Positions 1 through 9,807 of a DNA stretch of 64,000 nt are shown here, piece after piece; position 1 is the first letter of the stretch, and each line of letters starts with the position of its first letter. The stretch lies in the NCBI GenBank assembly GCA_028821265.1, contig JAPPGU010000085.1:1-64000 (forward strand). The letters run 5' to 3'. The position numbers and the translations under genes are program-made. Below the pieces are notes generated by a model, which did not search any database, was not told the DNA's origin, and saw nothing but the letters and a program-made list of their open reading frames with translations. This DNA is from a bacterium (GTDB lineage: Bacteria; Actinomycetota; Acidimicrobiia; Spongiisociales; Spongiisociaceae).

Positions 1-280
1 TGGCCTGTTCCTCGGCCGGCTTGACGTAGTAGTAGATGTCGTCGAAGTCGATCTCGTCCAGCAGACCGCCGCCTCCCCACGTGGGCATGGGTCGCGCCTG
101 GAACCGGCGGTAGGCCTTGAGACGGAAGTTGAGCATCCAGTCCGGCTCACCCTTGATGAACGACATCTCGCGGATGATGTCCTCGGAGAGGCCCTTCTCG
201 GGCTTGAAAACGTAGTCGTCCTCGGGGTCGCTCCAGCCCAGCTTGTAGGCGCCGAGGTCGATATCAACTGTGGTCGTCAT
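1..280 (-). CDS. sufB: Fe-S cluster assembly protein SufB, N-terminal part
   Basis: Only the first 93 codons are inside the window; the gene runs off the left edge. It reads leftward from the ATG at 278-280, preceded by GGAGG about 7 bases upstream. The N-terminus (MTTTVDIDLGAYKLGW, then a GLSEDIIREMS stretch and an FRLKAYRRFQARPMPTWGG-type stretch) is typical of SufB, a subunit of the SufBCD scaffold that builds Fe-S clusters in the cytoplasm. The rest of a suf operon would be expected left of the window. It is divergent from dinB across 129 bases, which contain a 10-bp direct repeat CAAGGCCCGG (305-314 and 344-353) that might be regulatory. The family call is firm; the length cannot be judged. 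Confidence 0.9.
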   Translation of the reverse strand, partial: MTTTVDIDLGAYKLGWSDPEDDYVFKPEKGLSEDIIREMSFIKGEPDWMLNFRLKAYRRFQARPMPTWGGGGLLDEIDFDDIYYYVKPAEEQA

Positions 281-409
281 GGTGAGGCCTCCGCCACCGG
301 TGAACAAGGCCCGGTCGTTCAGATGGATATGTCCTGATGATACCAAGGCCCGGCCGGAACCTGGGCATGAAAAACTTCGCGAGGTTGAAGAGCCTAGTGT
401 TGGCCGCAC

Positions 410-1612
410 ATGGACGAGCCGCGCATCGCCGAGCCCATTCTCCATGTGGACATGGACGCCTTCTACGTGGAGGTGGAGAGGCTCGACAACCCCGGGCTTG
501 TGGGACAGCCGGTGGTCGTCGGTGGCGAGGGGCCGAGAGGAGTGGTCGCGTCCGCTTCCTACGAGGCCAGAGCAACCGGCGTTCGCTCGGCGATGCCGAT
601 GAGCACCGCCCGACGGACGTGTCCGGGACTGGTGATCGTGCCGCCCCGCCACCTACGCTACGGCGAGATCTCGGAGCGGGTCTTCTCGATTTTCCGGGAC
701 TTCACTCCCCTCGTGCAGGGGTTGTCGGTCGATGAGGCCTTCCTCGATGTACGCGGCCTGCGCCGGCATTACCCGAACAGCCGCACGGTGGCCGAGGCCA
801 TCCGGGCTCGGATCAGGAGTGAACTGCTCCTTCCGGCATCGGTGGGCGCGGCCACCTCCCTGTACCTGGCCAAGATGGCGTCCGGATACGCCAAGCCGGA
901 CGGCGTCCTAATCGTCACCGAGGGAAGCGAGAAGGCGTTCCTGGAACACCTGGACGTGCGGGAGTTGTGGGGGGTCGGCAAGTCCACCCGGGGCAAGCTC
1001 GCCTCGATGGGGATAGGCACCGTGGGTCAACTGGCCCGCGTGCCCCTTCCCCTCCTCCGCCGCCACCTGGGCGAGGCGACAGGGGCTCACCTCCACCGCC
1101 TGGCCAACGGAATCGACGAGCGGGTCGTAGAACCCCGCAGCGACGCCAAGTCGGTCTCGGTCGAGCAGACCTTCGAGCATGACATCTCGGGTACCGAGGC
1201 GCTGCGCTCCCACCTGTTGCGGCAGGCCGATCAGGTGGCGTGGAGGTTACGTCGGGCGGGACTCTCGGGACGCACGGTGTCTCTCAAACTCCGGTTTCCC
1301 GACTTCAGGACCATCACCCGCGCCGAGACACTGCCGTCCGCGACCGATGTGTCCAGGGATCTGTACCGGTCCTGCTGCCGCCTGCTGGACCGTGCCGGCG
1401 TGGGAGGCCGGCCCGTCCGGCTGCTCGGCGTCGCGGTCCGTGGCCTGCAACCCACCGAGGCGCCGCGTCAGCTGATGGCAGGCCAAGAGGAGCGCTGGGA
1501 AAACCTGGCGGAGACAGTGGACGACCTGAGAGTCCGTTTCGGTCGCCACGCCGTGGAGCCCGCCCGGCTTCGGAGTGGGGAATCCGATCCGCCCCACGAC
1601 GAAGGAGGCTGA
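410..1612 (+). CDS. dinB: DNA polymerase IV (Y-family translesion polymerase)
   Basis: Translesion DNA polymerase of 400 residues, full length for the family. The palm carries the metal-binding motif HVDMDAFYVEVE near residues 12-23 and SVDEAFLD near residues 104-111, so the catalytic acidic residues are intact. Thumb (LWGVGKSTRGKLASMGI) and little-finger (SVSVEQTFEHD) motifs follow in order. The place where relatives usually carry a QLxLF-like sliding-clamp peptide reads QLMAGQEERW, so clamp binding may be weakened. The ATG lies about 10 bases after a TAGTGT sequence, so the message may be leaderless. No SOS-box palindrome is visible upstream. It is convergent with gltD across a hairpin. Confidence 0.95.
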   Translation: MDEPRIAEPILHVDMDAFYVEVERLDNPGLVGQPVVVGGEGPRGVVASASYEARATGVRSAMPMSTARRTCPGLVIVPPRHLRYGEISERVFSIFRDFTPLVQGLSVDEAFLDVRGLRRHYPNSRTVAEAIRARIRSELLLPASVGAATSLYLAKMASGYAKPDGVLIVTEGSEKAFLEHLDVRELWGVGKSTRGKLASMGIGTVGQLARVPLPLLRRHLGEATGAHLHRLANGIDERVVEPRSDAKSVSVEQTFEHDISGTEALRSHLLRQADQVAWRLRRAGLSGRTVSLKLRFPDFRTITRAETLPSATDVSRDLYRSCCRLLDRAGVGGRPVRLLGVAVRGLQPTEAPRQLMAGQEERWENLAETVDDLRVRFGRHAVEPARLRSGESDPPHDEGG

Positions 1613-1621
1613 AGCGCCTGA

Positions 1622-1638
1622 AGCGCGCTAGGCGCGCT
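1622..1638. terminator. Hairpin between convergent dinB and gltD
   Basis: A perfect 7-bp stem AGCGCGC/GCGCGCT with a three-base loop sits between the stop codons of two convergent genes. There is no T-tract on either side, as is common in high-GC actinobacteria. It could end transcription from both directions or protect 3' ends; this is inference from position. Confidence 0.45.
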
Positions 1639-1658
1639 GGAATCCGAAGAAACCAGGG

Positions 1659-3122
1659 CTACCGCCAGGGGGTGTCGGTCGGCGTGACCGGCTCCGGAAG
1701 CATGGTCTCGCCCATGAGAAAGTGGTCCACCGCCGCCGCGCAGCTCCTGCCCTCGGCGATGGCCCACACGATCAGCGACTGGCCGCGGCCCATGTCACCG
1801 GCCACGAAGACCCCTTCGACATTCGTGGCCCATCGGTGGTCGCGGGCCACGTTCCCCCGGTCGGTCATCTCCACGCCCAGCTGCTCCAGCATCGGCGATC
1901 GATCCGGGCCGGCGAAACCCAGCGCCAGCAGCACCAGGTCCGCGCGATACTCCTCGGCTGAGTCGTCCACCTGCTCGAACGACAACCGGCCGTCAACCGA
2001 CCTCATGTCGACCCGATGAGTCCTGAGCGCGGTCACGTGTCCGGCGGGGTCGCCCACGAACTCCTCCGTATTGATGGCGAACTCGCGCTGCCCGCCCTCC
2101 TCGTGGGCGGCCGACACGCGGTACATGAGCGGCCAGGTCGGCCACGGCGTCGCATCGGCCCGTTGATCGGGAGGCCGGGGCATGATCTCGAACTGGTGCA
2201 CCGATGCGGCTCCCTGGCGGTGGGCGGTTCCCAGGCAGTCGGCGCCGGTGTCGCCGCCCCCGATGATGATGACCCGCTTGTCACGAGCGGAGATCGGGGT
2301 TGCGGACAGGTCACCCGCCTGTATCCGGTTGGACGGGGTCAGGTACTCCATCGCCTGGTGAATGCCCTCCAGGTCCCGGCCGGCGATCGGCAGGTCACGG
2401 GCCAGGGTGGCGCCACCGGCCAGGATCACGGCGTCGAACTCGTCCCGGAGCCGGTCTGCGGGCGGGTCGGCCCCGACATCGGCGTTCACCCGGAACCGGG
2501 TGCCCTCGGCTTCCATCTGGGCCACGCGCCGATCCAGGAACTGTTTCTCCATCTTGAAATCGGGAATGCCGTAGCGGAGCAGGCCGCCGATGCGGTCGTC
2601 CCGCTCGAACACGGTGACGGCATGACCGGCCCGGGTGAGCTGCTGCGCCGCAGCGAGCCCGGCCGGTCCGGATCCGACCACCGCCACGCTGTGGCCGGTC
2701 ACCGTGGTGGGCATCACCGGAGTGACCCACCCCTCGGCCCAGGCCTTCTCGACGATCTCAAGTTCGATCTGCTCGATGGTCACCGGGTCGGAGTTGATGC
2801 CGAGCACGCAGGCCGCCTCGCAGGGCGCCGGACACAACCGCCCGGTGAACTCCGGGAAGTTGTTGGTGGCGTGCAGCCGATCGATGGCCTGGCGCCAGTC
2901 GTCTCGGTAAACGAGATCGTTCCAGTCGGGAATCAGGTTGCCGAGCGGGCAGCCGCCGCTGCAGAAGGGGATACCGCAGTCCATGCACCGGGAGGCCTGA
3001 TCCCGGACCTGCGTGACCGGGAAGTCCTCGTAGACCTCGTTCCAGTCGAGCACCCGGAGCCCCACCGGGCGGCGCACCGGCATCCTGCGCCCGTGTGTGA
3101 GGAAGCCCCGGACATCACCCAT
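1659..3122 (-). CDS. gltD: Glutamate synthase small subunit
   Basis: NADPH-dependent glutamate synthase beta subunit, 487 residues from the ATG at 3120-3122. It passes electrons from NADPH through FAD and Fe-S clusters to GltB. The N-terminal part has the cysteine clusters [13 protein letters not shown] (near residue 47) and CPAPCEAAC. The FAD site [10 protein letters not shown] and the NADPH site GGGDTGADC follow in the usual order. An earlier in-frame start exists, but MGDVRGFL matches the family start and overlaps the end of gltB in ATGGGTGA, which indicates translational coupling. Start, length and motifs agree with other GltD proteins. Confidence 0.96.
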   Translation of the reverse strand: MGDVRGFLTHGRRMPVRRPVGLRVLDWNEVYEDFPVTQVRDQASRCMDCGIPFCSGGCPLGNLIPDWNDLVYRDDWRQAIDRLHATNNFPEFTGRLCPAPCEAACVLGINSDPVTIEQIELEIVEKAWAEGWVTPVMPTTVTGHSVAVVGSGPAGLAAAQQLTRAGHAVTVFERDDRIGGLLRYGIPDFKMEKQFLDRRVAQMEAEGTRFRVNADVGADPPADRLRDEFDAVILAGGATLARDLPIAGRDLEGIHQAMEYLTPSNRIQAGDLSATPISARDKRVIIIGGGDTGADCLGTAHRQGAASVHQFEIMPRPPDQRADATPWPTWPLMYRVSAAHEEGGQREFAINTEEFVGDPAGHVTALRTHRVDMRSVDGRLSFEQVDDSAEEYRADLVLLALGFAGPDRSPMLEQLGVEMTDRGNVARDHRWATNVEGVFVAGDMGRGQSLIVWAIAEGRSCAAAVDHFLMGETMLPEPVTPTDTPWR

Positions 3123-6100
3123 GAGCCGCTGCCATGATCGCATCGAGCACCGGCTCCCCGGCATCCTCGGCCTGCCGGACCGCTTCACGCACCCGCTTGT
3201 AGTCATCCGGCATCACCTTGACGAAGCGCCGCACCTCGCGCTCCCATCGGTCCAGTATCCGGGCGGCGACAGCGGAGTCCGTTTCCCGGAGATGGGCGGT
3301 CAGCGTGCTGCGCAGGAAGGCCAGATCGTCCTCACCCAGCGGGTCGAGCGACACCATCTCGGTGTTGACCTGGCCGGGGAAGGAGCCGTCCCGGTCGTAG
3401 ACGTAGGCGATCCCGCCCGACATGCCTGCGGCGAAGTTGCGGCCCGTACGGCCCAGGATCACCGCCCGCCCGCCGGTCATGTACTCGCATCCGTGGTCCC
3501 CGACCCCTTCCACCACGGCCACCGCTCCGGAGTTACGGACGCAGAAACGCTCCCCCACCACGCCCCGCAGGAACATCTCTCCTGAGGTCGCGCCGTAGAG
3601 GATCACGTTACCGGCGATGATGTTCTCCTCGGCCACCAGAGGGGCCTCCGGCGGGGGCGTGACCACGATACGACCTCCGGACAGGCCCTTGCCGACATAG
3701 TCGTTGGCGCTCCCGACGAGCCGCAGGGTGATGCCCCTGGTGAGGAAGGCGCCGAAGCTCATGCCGCCCATGCCGGTGAAGTTGACCGTGATGGAGTCGT
3801 CCGGGAGCCCGGCAGCTCCGTAGCGGCTGGTGACGTGGTAGCCGAGCAGGGTTCCCACCGCGCGGTTCACGTTGCGGACCGGCAGGTCCAGGGTCACCGG
3901 GGGACCGCCCGCCAGGGTCCCCTCCGCCAGCTGGATAAGGGTCTGGTCGAGGGCGTGGGCGAGGCCGTGATCCTGCTCGGTGGTCTGCCTCCTCGCCTGG
4001 CCGGCGGCCAGTTCGGGTACGTGGAAGATCGGGGTGAGATCGAGACCGTCGCTTTTCCAGTGGTCCACGGCGTCGCGCACGTCGAGCAACTCGGCATGGC
4101 CGATCGCCTCCTCCAGGCTGCGGAAGCCCAACTCGGCGAGCAGTTCCCTCACCTGCTCGGCTACGAAGCGCATGAAGTTGACGATGAAGCGAGCCCTGCC
4201 GTTGAAACGTTTGCGCAAGTCCGGGTTCTGGGTGGCTACCCCCACCGGGCAGGTGTCGAGGTGGCAGACCCGCATCATGATGCAACCGGAGACCACCAGG
4301 GGCGCGGTGGCGAAGCCGTACTCGTCGGCGCCCAGCAGCGCGGCGATCATCACGTCCCGGCCGGTCTTCAGCTGCCCGTCGGCCTGCACCACGATCCGGT
4401 CCCTGAGCCCGTTGAGCAGCAAGGTCTGCTGCGTCTCGGCGAGCCCGATCTCCCAGGGACCACCGGCGTGCTTGATGGAGGTCAGTGGGGAGGCTCCGGT
4501 CCCGCCGTCGTGCCCTGAGATGAGAACCACGTCGGCCTTCGCCTTGGCCACCCCGGCCGCCACGGTTCCGACGCCCATCTGGGCCACCAGCTTGACGTGG
4601 ATCCTGGCCTCCGGGTTGGAGTTCTTCAGGTCGTGGATGAGCTGCTTGATGTCCTCGATCGAGTAGATGTCGTGGTGGGGCGGGGGCGATATCAGCCCCA
4701 CCCCAGGTGTGGACATCCGGGTCTCCGCGATCCAGGGATAGACCTTGTAGCCGGGGAGCTGGCCCCCCTCCCCCGGCTTGGCTCCCTGGGCCATCTTGAT
4801 CTGGAGGTCGTCGGCGTTCACGAGGTACTCGGAGGTGACGCCGAACCGGCCCGAAGCCACCTGCTTGACCGCGCTGCGCCGCAGGTCACCGTTGGGGTCG
4901 GGGATGTTGCGGACCGGGTCCTCACCGCCCTCCCCGGTGTTGGACTTCCCGCCGATCCTGTTCATGGCGATGGCCAGCGTCTCGTGCGCCTCCTTCGAGA
5001 TGGACCCGTAGGACATGGCGCCGGTGGTGAACCGCTTCATGATCTCCGACGCCGGCTCCACCTCGTCGATGGGTACGGGAGTGCCTTCCCCGGTCTTGAA
5101 CCGGAAGAGTCCCCGGAGGGTGCCCAGCCGTTCCGCCTGCTCGTCCACGAGACGGGCGTACTCGTTGAACACGTCGTAGCGACCGGCCCGCGTCGAGTGC
5201 TGGAGCTTGTAGACCACCTCCGGGTTGAACAGGTGGTACTCCCCCTCCCGCCGCCACTGGTACTCGCCCCCTCCGTCCAGGTCGCGGTGGGCGGTCTCGC
5301 CGGGGTTGTCCGCGAACGCGCTGCGGTGCCGGTGGACGGCCTCGGCCGCGATCACATCGAGGCCGATACCCCCGATGCGGCTCACGGTCCCCGTGAAGTA
5401 GGGGTCGATGACCTCGGCCCCGACTCCCACCGCCTCGAAGATCTGTGCCCCGATGTACGAGGCGACGGTCGAGATACCCATCTTCGACATCACCTTCAGA
5501 ATTCCCTTGCTGGCCGCCTTCACGTAATTGGCATGGGCCTTGGCGAGGTCCATCCCGGCCAGGCCGTGACTTCCACCCTCGATCATGTGGTCGATGGCGG
5601 CGAATGCCATGTAGGGGTTGACTGCCGTGGCGCCGTACCCCAGCAGGAGGCACAGGTGGTGGACCTCCCTGGCGTCCCCGGTCTCGATGATCAGGCCGAT
5701 CCGAGTGCGGTTCCTGGTGCGGATCAGGTGGTGGTGAACGGCGGCCGTCGCGAGGAGCGACGGAATCGGGACCCGGTCCGGGCCCACGTCCCGGTCGGAC
5801 AGCACTATCGCCCACACGCCGGACTCGATCAGCCCGTCGACCTCCGCGCACACCCGTTCGAGGGCTTGGCGCAGGGAGTCGGCCCCACCGTCGGGGCTGA
5901 AGTGGCAGCTCACCACGGCGGCCTTCCCCCCGACCGCGGGAACCTCGTCCATCCGGAGGAGGGAGGCGAGCTGCCCGTTGTCGATCACGGGACTGTCGAG
6001 CTCGATCATGTTGCAAGAGCGGGGCCCCGGGCGGAACAGGTTGGACTCCGGTCCGATGGTCGTCCGCATCGAGGTCACCAACTCCTCCCGGATGGCGTCC

Positions 6101-7689
6101 AGCGGTGGGTTGGTCACCTGGGCGAAAAGCTGCTTGAAGTAGTCGAACAGGAGGCGGCTCCGCTCGGACAGCACCGCGGGCGGCGTGTCGGTGCCCATCG
6201 ATCCGAGCGCCTCCTCTCCTCCGGCGGCCATGGGAGCGATCAGCATCCTCAGGTCTTCGTGGGTGTAACCGAAGGCTCGGAGCCGCTCCAGTACCGGAAG
6301 GTCGTCGCTCTCATCGGCGATCGCCTCGGGAAGCTCCCGGAGCCGGACCAGGCCCTCCCCCAGCCAGGCGGCGTAGGGCCGGGCCGTCGCCAGCTCGCTC
6401 TTTATCTCCACGTCGCGGACGATGCGGCCCCTGGCGGTGTCCACCAGGAACATCCTCCCGGGGCGGAGCCGGCCCTTCTCCACGATGCGGGATTGGGGAA
6501 CGTCGGTGACGCCCACCTCCGAGGCCATCACCACCAGATCGTCATCGCTGACCCAGTAGCGGGAGGGACGCAGCCCGTTGCGATCGAGCACCGCGCCGAT
6601 CTGCCGCCCATCGGTGAATGCGATAGACGCCGGACCGTCCCAGGGTTCCATCAGCGAAGCGTGATAGCGGTAGAAGTCCCGCACCGCCGGGTCCATGGTC
6701 TCGTGCTTCTCCCACGGCTCGGGGATCATCATCAGGACCGCCTCGGGCAGCGAGTACCCGCCCATGTAGAGCAGCTCCAGCACCTCGTCGAAACCGGCCG
6801 TGTCGGAGACTCCCGGGGTGCAGACCGGGAATACCCGTTCGAGGTCCGGAATCAGGTCGGTGGCCAGCAGGCTCTCGCGCGCTCTCATGAAGTTGCGGTT
6901 GCCCTGGATGGTGTTGATCTCGCCGTTGTGGGCGATCATCCGGTAGGGATGGGCCAGAGGCCACATCGGGAATGTGTTGGTCGAGAACCGGGCGTGGACG
7001 AGAGCGATGGCGCTCTCGACCCGGTCGTCGTGCAGGTCGATGAAGAAGTCGGGCAGCTGCAACCCGGTGAGCATGCCCTTGTAGATGAGGGTCTTGCCGG
7101 ACAGGCTGGCGAAGTAGACACCCTCATGCATCGTGGGGGCCCCGCCGATCGCCTCCCGCGGCCCCAGGTCGCCCGGGCGCAGGCGCACCTCGTGCTCGAT
7201 CCGCTTGCGCACCACGTAGGCTCGCCGTTCCAGCGCCATCCCGGAAGCGCCCCGCCCGTCGATGAACACCTGCCTCATGGCCGGCATGGTCTTGCGGGCA
7301 TCACTCCCTATCACCGACGGATCGGTCTGCACCGCCCGCCACCCGAGCACCTCGAGACCTTCGTCGGCCACGATCCGCTCGACTTCCCGGATCCCCGCTC
7401 GGGTCAGATCCTCGCTATCGGGGAAGAAGGCGATGCCCGTGGCGTAGCGACCGGCTGGCGGCAGATCGAAGGGAACCGCGGCCCTCAGAAAACGATCGGG
7501 AACCTGCAGCAGGATGCCGGCGCCGTCGCCGGTGTCGGGATCGGACCCCGTCGCACCGCGATGTGTCATGCTCTCCGCCGCCCCCATCGCCAGGGCTACG
7601 AGATGGTGGCTGCGCCTCCCCTTCAGGTCCGCGACGAAGTTGACACCGCAGGCGTCGTGCTCGAATTCGCGCCGGTACAGGCCGGGCAT
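3115..7689 (-). CDS. gltB: Glutamate synthase large subunit
   Basis: Glutamine-dependent glutamate synthase alpha subunit, 1524 residues. It hydrolyses glutamine in an N-terminal amidotransferase domain and adds the ammonia to 2-oxoglutarate in a central FMN domain. The expected catalytic cysteine is C14 in HDACGVNF; the preceding 13 residues would be the removed propeptide. The FMN-barrel motifs ([21 protein letters not shown]) and the 3Fe-4S cysteines in [16 protein letters not shown] are present, followed by the C-terminal beta-helix repeats. I chose the ATG at 7687-7689 over one eight codons upstream because AAGGGG precedes it and the propeptide then has family length. It forms an operon with gltD. 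Confidence 0.97.
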   Translation of the reverse strand: MPGLYRREFEHDACGVNFVADLKGRRSHHLVALAMGAAESMTHRGATGSDPDTGDGAGILLQVPDRFLRAAVPFDLPPAGRYATGIAFFPDSEDLTRAGIREVERIVADEGLEVLGWRAVQTDPSVIGSDARKTMPAMRQVFIDGRGASGMALERRAYVVRKRIEHEVRLRPGDLGPREAIGGAPTMHEGVYFASLSGKTLIYKGMLTGLQLPDFFIDLHDDRVESAIALVHARFSTNTFPMWPLAHPYRMIAHNGEINTIQGNRNFMRARESLLATDLIPDLERVFPVCTPGVSDTAGFDEVLELLYMGGYSLPEAVLMMIPEPWEKHETMDPAVRDFYRYHASLMEPWDGPASIAFTDGRQIGAVLDRNGLRPSRYWVSDDDLVVMASEVGVTDVPQSRIVEKGRLRPGRMFLVDTARGRIVRDVEIKSELATARPYAAWLGEGLVRLRELPEAIADESDDLPVLERLRAFGYTHEDLRMLIAPMAAGGEEALGSMGTDTPPAVLSERSRLLFDYFKQLFAQVTNPPLDAIREELVTSMRTTIGPESNLFRPGPRSCNMIELDSPVIDNGQLASLLRMDEVPAVGGKAAVVSCHFSPDGGADSLRQALERVCAEVDGLIESGVWAIVLSDRDVGPDRVPIPSLLATAAVHHHLIRTRNRTRIGLIIETGDAREVHHLCLLLGYGATAVNPYMAFAAIDHMIEGGSHGLAGMDLAKAHANYVKAASKGILKVMSKMGISTVASYIGAQIFEAVGVGAEVIDPYFTGTVSRIGGIGLDVIAAEAVHRHRSAFADNPGETAHRDLDGGGEYQWRREGEYHLFNPEVVYKLQHSTRAGRYDVFNEYARLVDEQAERLGTLRGLFRFKTGEGTPVPIDEVEPASEIMKRFTTGAMSYGSISKEAHETLAIAMNRIGGKSNTGEGGEDPVRNIPDPNGDLRRSAVKQVASGRFGVTSEYLVNADDLQIKMAQGAKPGEGGQLPGYKVYPWIAETRMSTPGVGLISPPPHHDIYSIEDIKQLIHDLKNSNPEARIHVKLVAQMGVGTVAAGVAKAKADVVLISGHDGGTGASPLTSIKHAGGPWEIGLAETQQTLLLNGLRDRIVVQADGQLKTGRDVMIAALLGADEYGFATAPLVVSGCIMMRVCHLDTCPVGVATQNPDLRKRFNGRARFIVNFMRFVAEQVRELLAELGFRSLEEAIGHAELLDVRDAVDHWKSDGLDLTPIFHVPELAAGQARRQTTEQDHGLAHALDQTLIQLAEGTLAGGPPVTLDLPVRNVNRAVGTLLGYHVTSRYGAAGLPDDSITVNFTGMGGMSFGAFLTRGITLRLVGSANDYVGKGLSGGRIVVTPPPEAPLVAEENIIAGNVILYGATSGEMFLRGVVGERFCVRNSGAVAVVEGVGDHGCEYMTGGRAVILGRTGRNFAAGMSGGIAYVYDRDGSFPGQVNTEMVSLDPLGEDDLAFLRSTLTAHLRETDSAVAARILDRWEREVRRFVKVMPDDYKRVREAVRQAEDAGEPVLDAIMAAAHG

Positions 7690-7726
7690 CAAACCCCTTC
7701 TCCCCCGTCTCATCCTGATAACGAAT

Positions 7727-7791
7727 CCTCCGGCAGTGTCGGAGGGTGTTGGTCGGTCGGAGGCCGACCGGGACGGCGTCCTCGGGGGACG
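7727..7791 (-). promoter_or_regulatory. Three tandem hairpins in the gltBD leader
   Basis: Three perfect short stems lie in series in the gltB 5' leader: CCTCCG/CGGAGG (7727-7732, 7740-7745, loop 7), GGTCGG/CCGACC (7751-7756, 7764-7769, loop 7) and CGTCC/GGACG (7777-7781, 7787-7791, loop 5). On the minus-strand RNA the loop of the middle hairpin contains a second CCUCCG, so it could compete for the 3' arm of the gltB-proximal hairpin. GGATTCG occurs at both edges of the array. A regulatory leader for nitrogen assimilation is plausible; no known riboswitch class was recognised. Confidence 0.45.
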
Positions 7792-7803
7792 ACCGAATCC
7801 GTC

Positions 7804-7831
7804 ATGCTAGGCGGGTACCAATAAATGTCCA
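7804..7831 (-). promoter_or_regulatory. Possible gltBD promoter
   Basis: On the minus strand TGGACA (7826-7831) and TAGCAT (7804-7809) are separated by 16 bases, an acceptable -35/-10 pair. Transcription would start near 7797, so the leader would begin just before the three hairpins. This is a sequence match only. Confidence 0.3.
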
Positions 7832-7954
7832 GTTAGCCCACGGTAACGGAACCCTATAGTTGGGGCATCGCGGACCGGCCTTCCCCGTCTTTTCAGCACC
7901 CGCTACACCGGGCCGGGTACGGCCGGGATCTCCTGGACTGATAGTTTGGGGGTC

Positions 7955-8413
7955 ATGCCAGTGATAGTCGTGGGCGCCGACACACCAATCGGCCATGCCA
8001 TCGTCTCTACAGTCTGCCGTTCGGCCGCCGAGGTCCGGGCGTTCATCACCCATGATGCCGCCGCCGACCGCCTCAAGGAACGCGGTGTGAAGGTCGCCAT
8101 GGGGGACGTTTCCGACAGCTCGCACGTGGAAGCGGCGGCGCTCTATTGCTTCTGCGCGGTGCTGGTGACCGAAGCGGCCCACGACGACCGCGACCGGGCC
8201 TTCGCCGAGCACCCGGATGACGTCCTGGCCGGATGGGCCGAGGCAGCCCGCAACGCCGGGGTGCGGCGGGTGATCTGGGTGGCGGCGGAACACCGTGAGG
8301 AACCGTATCCGGAGTCCGTGGGCGAGGTGGCCACGGTGATCGTGGAAGGCGACCTGGAGGACGCGGCCCGAGCAGTGGGCGAACTCGAGGAGACGGAGAG
8401 TCTTAGTTGCTAG
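7955..8413 (+). CDS. Short NAD(P)-binding Rossmann protein
   Basis: A 152-residue protein beginning MPVIVVGADTPIGHAI, an N-terminal beta-alpha-beta dinucleotide site of the NmrA/NAD-dependent epimerase kind. Later segments (VKVAMGDVSDSSHV and AARNAGVRRVIWVAA) fit the first half of such enzymes. It is about half the length of a full family member and has no YxxxK catalytic motif, so it may bind a nucleotide without being a dehydrogenase. The ATG at 7955 follows GGGGGT; an ATG three codons upstream is less likely. The last residues SLSC and the TAG stop lie in the TAGTTG-rich edge of the element at 8403-8664, so the end of the gene may have been rewritten by that element. Confidence 0.7.
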   Translation: MPVIVVGADTPIGHAIVSTVCRSAAEVRAFITHDAAADRLKERGVKVAMGDVSDSSHVEAAALYCFCAVLVTEAAHDDRDRAFAEHPDDVLAGWAEAARNAGVRRVIWVAAEHREEPYPESVGEVATVIVEGDLEDAARAVGELEETESLSC

Positions 8414-8452
8414 TTGTTAGTTGTTGATCACACATCGTATAGGATATGGAAC

Positions 8453-8507
8453 GGCGGCACTGCTGGTGAGCTACCCAAGGGATGCTCTGCCGAACCAGCG
8501 TGCCGCC
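8453..8507. other. Long hairpin with one bulged base
   Basis: GGCGGCAC (8453-8460) pairs perfectly with GTGCCGCC (8500-8507), and GCTGG (8462-8466) with CCAGC (8495-8499), leaving one bulged T at 8461. The 13-bp stem closes a 28-base loop. It is the strongest secondary structure in the element. Confidence 0.5.
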
Positions 8508-8515
8508 ACTCCCGA

Positions 8516-8557
8516 TTGACTCTGCTACTACCGCCGCAGGCGACCTCACCGAGTCAA
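8516..8557. other. Second hairpin of the element
   Basis: TTGACTC (8516-8522) and GAGTCAA (8551-8557) form a perfect 7-bp stem around a 28-base loop. It follows the first hairpin after eight bases, and its loop has the same length as that of the first. Confidence 0.4.
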
Positions 8558-8677
8558 CACCTACTCTAGTCATGTCGCCATCCTCCGTGGTCCAGCTACA
8601 CAATCCCGTGTAATACTATCTTCACTGGTTAGTTCTAGTTCACTATGGACGAGCAACCAGCAACCCAACGAGTGGCA

Positions 8678-9787
8678 TCATCCAGCCAGTATTTCCCCCA
8701 CTGCCGCCGGGGCGTCGGGATGGGTGCTGGCATGCGGCGCGCACCGCAGCATCCCGTTCCGCTCGGTCAGCGAGAAACCCTCCTCGACCAGACGGGCGTA
8801 GGCGGCCTCTGACGACTCCCGGGCGGGGCTGAAGCTGACGATGCCGCTGCGCTCGGCATCCTTGCGCCAGGGACTCATTACTCGGGCGCCCGCCCGGCGA
8901 GCTTCTTCCTCCACGGCAATGGATCGGGCCAGGACTGCCGCCTCCACGTCCTCCATCGAGACGGTCAGCAGCGTTCGCAGCGACTCGCAGAGGGCTGCGA
9001 CCGCAGTGAAGCTCCCGCTCCCCATGACGAACCGGTCGGCACCCTCCAGCGGGGGATGCGGGAGCGGAGCGGCGGTGTCGAAGGGATCGACCACCCCGAG
9101 CCACCCCGTCAGGGCAGGGCGGAGCCGTCCCAGAGCCCGCTCGGATACGGCCAGCAGCCCGGCTCCTCCCCCGGCTCGGAGCCACTTGTGACCGCCCGCC
9201 ACCATCACATCCACGCCCTCCATGGAGAACGTGAGGGCGCCCAAGCCCTGGACCGCGTCGACCACCAGCAGCGCCGGGCCGGCGGCCTCCCGGATGGCCG
9301 GCAGGTCGCATCGGTAGCCGGTCCGGTAGTCAACATGGCTGAGCGCCACCGCCGTAGTGCCCGAATCGACCGCCTGCGCCACCAGGTCGGCCGTCAACCG
9401 GCCACCCGGAACCGGAAACGTCCTCAGGTCGATGCGTCCTGCCTCGGCGGCCCGCACCCAGGGATACAGGTTGGCCGGGAACTCGGTCTCCGGCACCACC
9501 ACCGTCCCGCCGGCCAGACCGTATGCGACCGCGAACAGGCCGGCGGAAGTGCTGGGAACCAGGGTCACCTGCTCGGGAGGGACGCCCATCAACCGGGCGC
9601 CGAGGCCGCGGGTCGTCTCGACCCGATCCATCACCATCGGCACCAGCTTTCCCCGGCTGCCCGACATGGCGTCGGCCATCTGCGCGAGGCCGGCCCGGGC
9701 AGGGATCGACATAGCGCCGATCGAGGCGAAGTCCATGAAACCGAACGGCTCGTCGAACTGGTCGAGAAAAGACTGCGGGAGCGCCAT
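8678..9787 (-). CDS. Class V aminotransferase-like PLP enzyme
   Basis: A 369-residue PLP enzyme of the cysteine desulfurase/class V aminotransferase fold. The probable Schiff-base lysine is in MVAGGHKWLRAG, the PLP-phosphate region in VPSTSAGLFAVAYG, and the ring-binding aspartate in LLVVDAVQGLG. It lacks the mobile cysteine loop of true cysteine desulfurases, so amino-group transfer, lyase or epimerase activity is likelier; the substrate cannot be read. I chose the ATG at 9785-9787 (MALPQSFLDQFDEPF), 20 codons inside the longest ORF. Its upstream region is shared with the divergent aconitase X genes, so a link to amino-acid or hydroxyproline catabolism is possible but unproven. A second class V enzyme lies at 26791-27963. 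Confidence 0.8.
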   Translation of the reverse strand: MALPQSFLDQFDEPFGFMDFASIGAMSIPARAGLAQMADAMSGSRGKLVPMVMDRVETTRGLGARLMGVPPEQVTLVPSTSAGLFAVAYGLAGGTVVVPETEFPANLYPWVRAAEAGRIDLRTFPVPGGRLTADLVAQAVDSGTTAVALSHVDYRTGYRCDLPAIREAAGPALLVVDAVQGLGALTFSMEGVDVMVAGGHKWLRAGGGAGLLAVSERALGRLRPALTGWLGVVDPFDTAAPLPHPPLEGADRFVMGSGSFTAVAALCESLRTLLTVSMEDVEAAVLARSIAVEEEARRAGARVMSPWRKDAERSGIVSFSPARESSEAAYARLVEEGFSLTERNGMLRCAPHASTHPDAPAAVGEILAG

Positions 9788-9807
9788 CGATTGCCGAGGG
9801 TAGTGCC

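Larger units (their letters stand above)
8403..8664. repeat. Structured intergenic element with terminal repeats
   Basis: This AT-richer block starts with TTAGTTGCTAGTTGTTAGTTGTTG, a run of TAGTTG units. Near the other end TTAGTTCTAGTT (8629-8640) repeats TTAGTTGCTAGTT (8403-8415) directly with one base missing. GTTGCTAGTTGTTAG (8406-8420) and the reverse complement of 8650-8664 also match at 12 of 15 positions. Two hairpins lie inside, at 8453-8507 and 8516-8557. A minus-strand ORF of 66 codons here has no recognisable features. It could be a miniature mobile or repeat element, or a structured RNA; copies elsewhere in the genome would decide. Confidence 0.4.

Noticed and set aside
350-409. 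A LexA-type SOS box before dinB
   Set aside because: No GAAC-N4-GTTC-like palindrome is present in the upstream region.
2016-3137. A 373-codon plus-strand frame opposite gltD
   Set aside because: Same kind of shadow: antisense to a clear GltD, no motifs, no start signals.
4597-7824. A 1075-codon open frame on the plus strand opposite gltB
   Set aside because: It is antisense to a fully recognisable GltB, has low-complexity composition rich in His, Gly, Arg and Pro, and no family features. High GC at third codon positions produces such shadows.
8403-8603. A 66-codon minus-strand ORF in the structured element
   Set aside because: No ribosome site, no family features, and it runs through both hairpins; the DNA structure explains the stretch better than a protein.
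8678-9787. Cysteine desulfurase of the suf system
   Set aside because: The class V enzyme lacks the catalytic cysteine loop and is not next to sufB; it is better left as a generic PLP enzyme.
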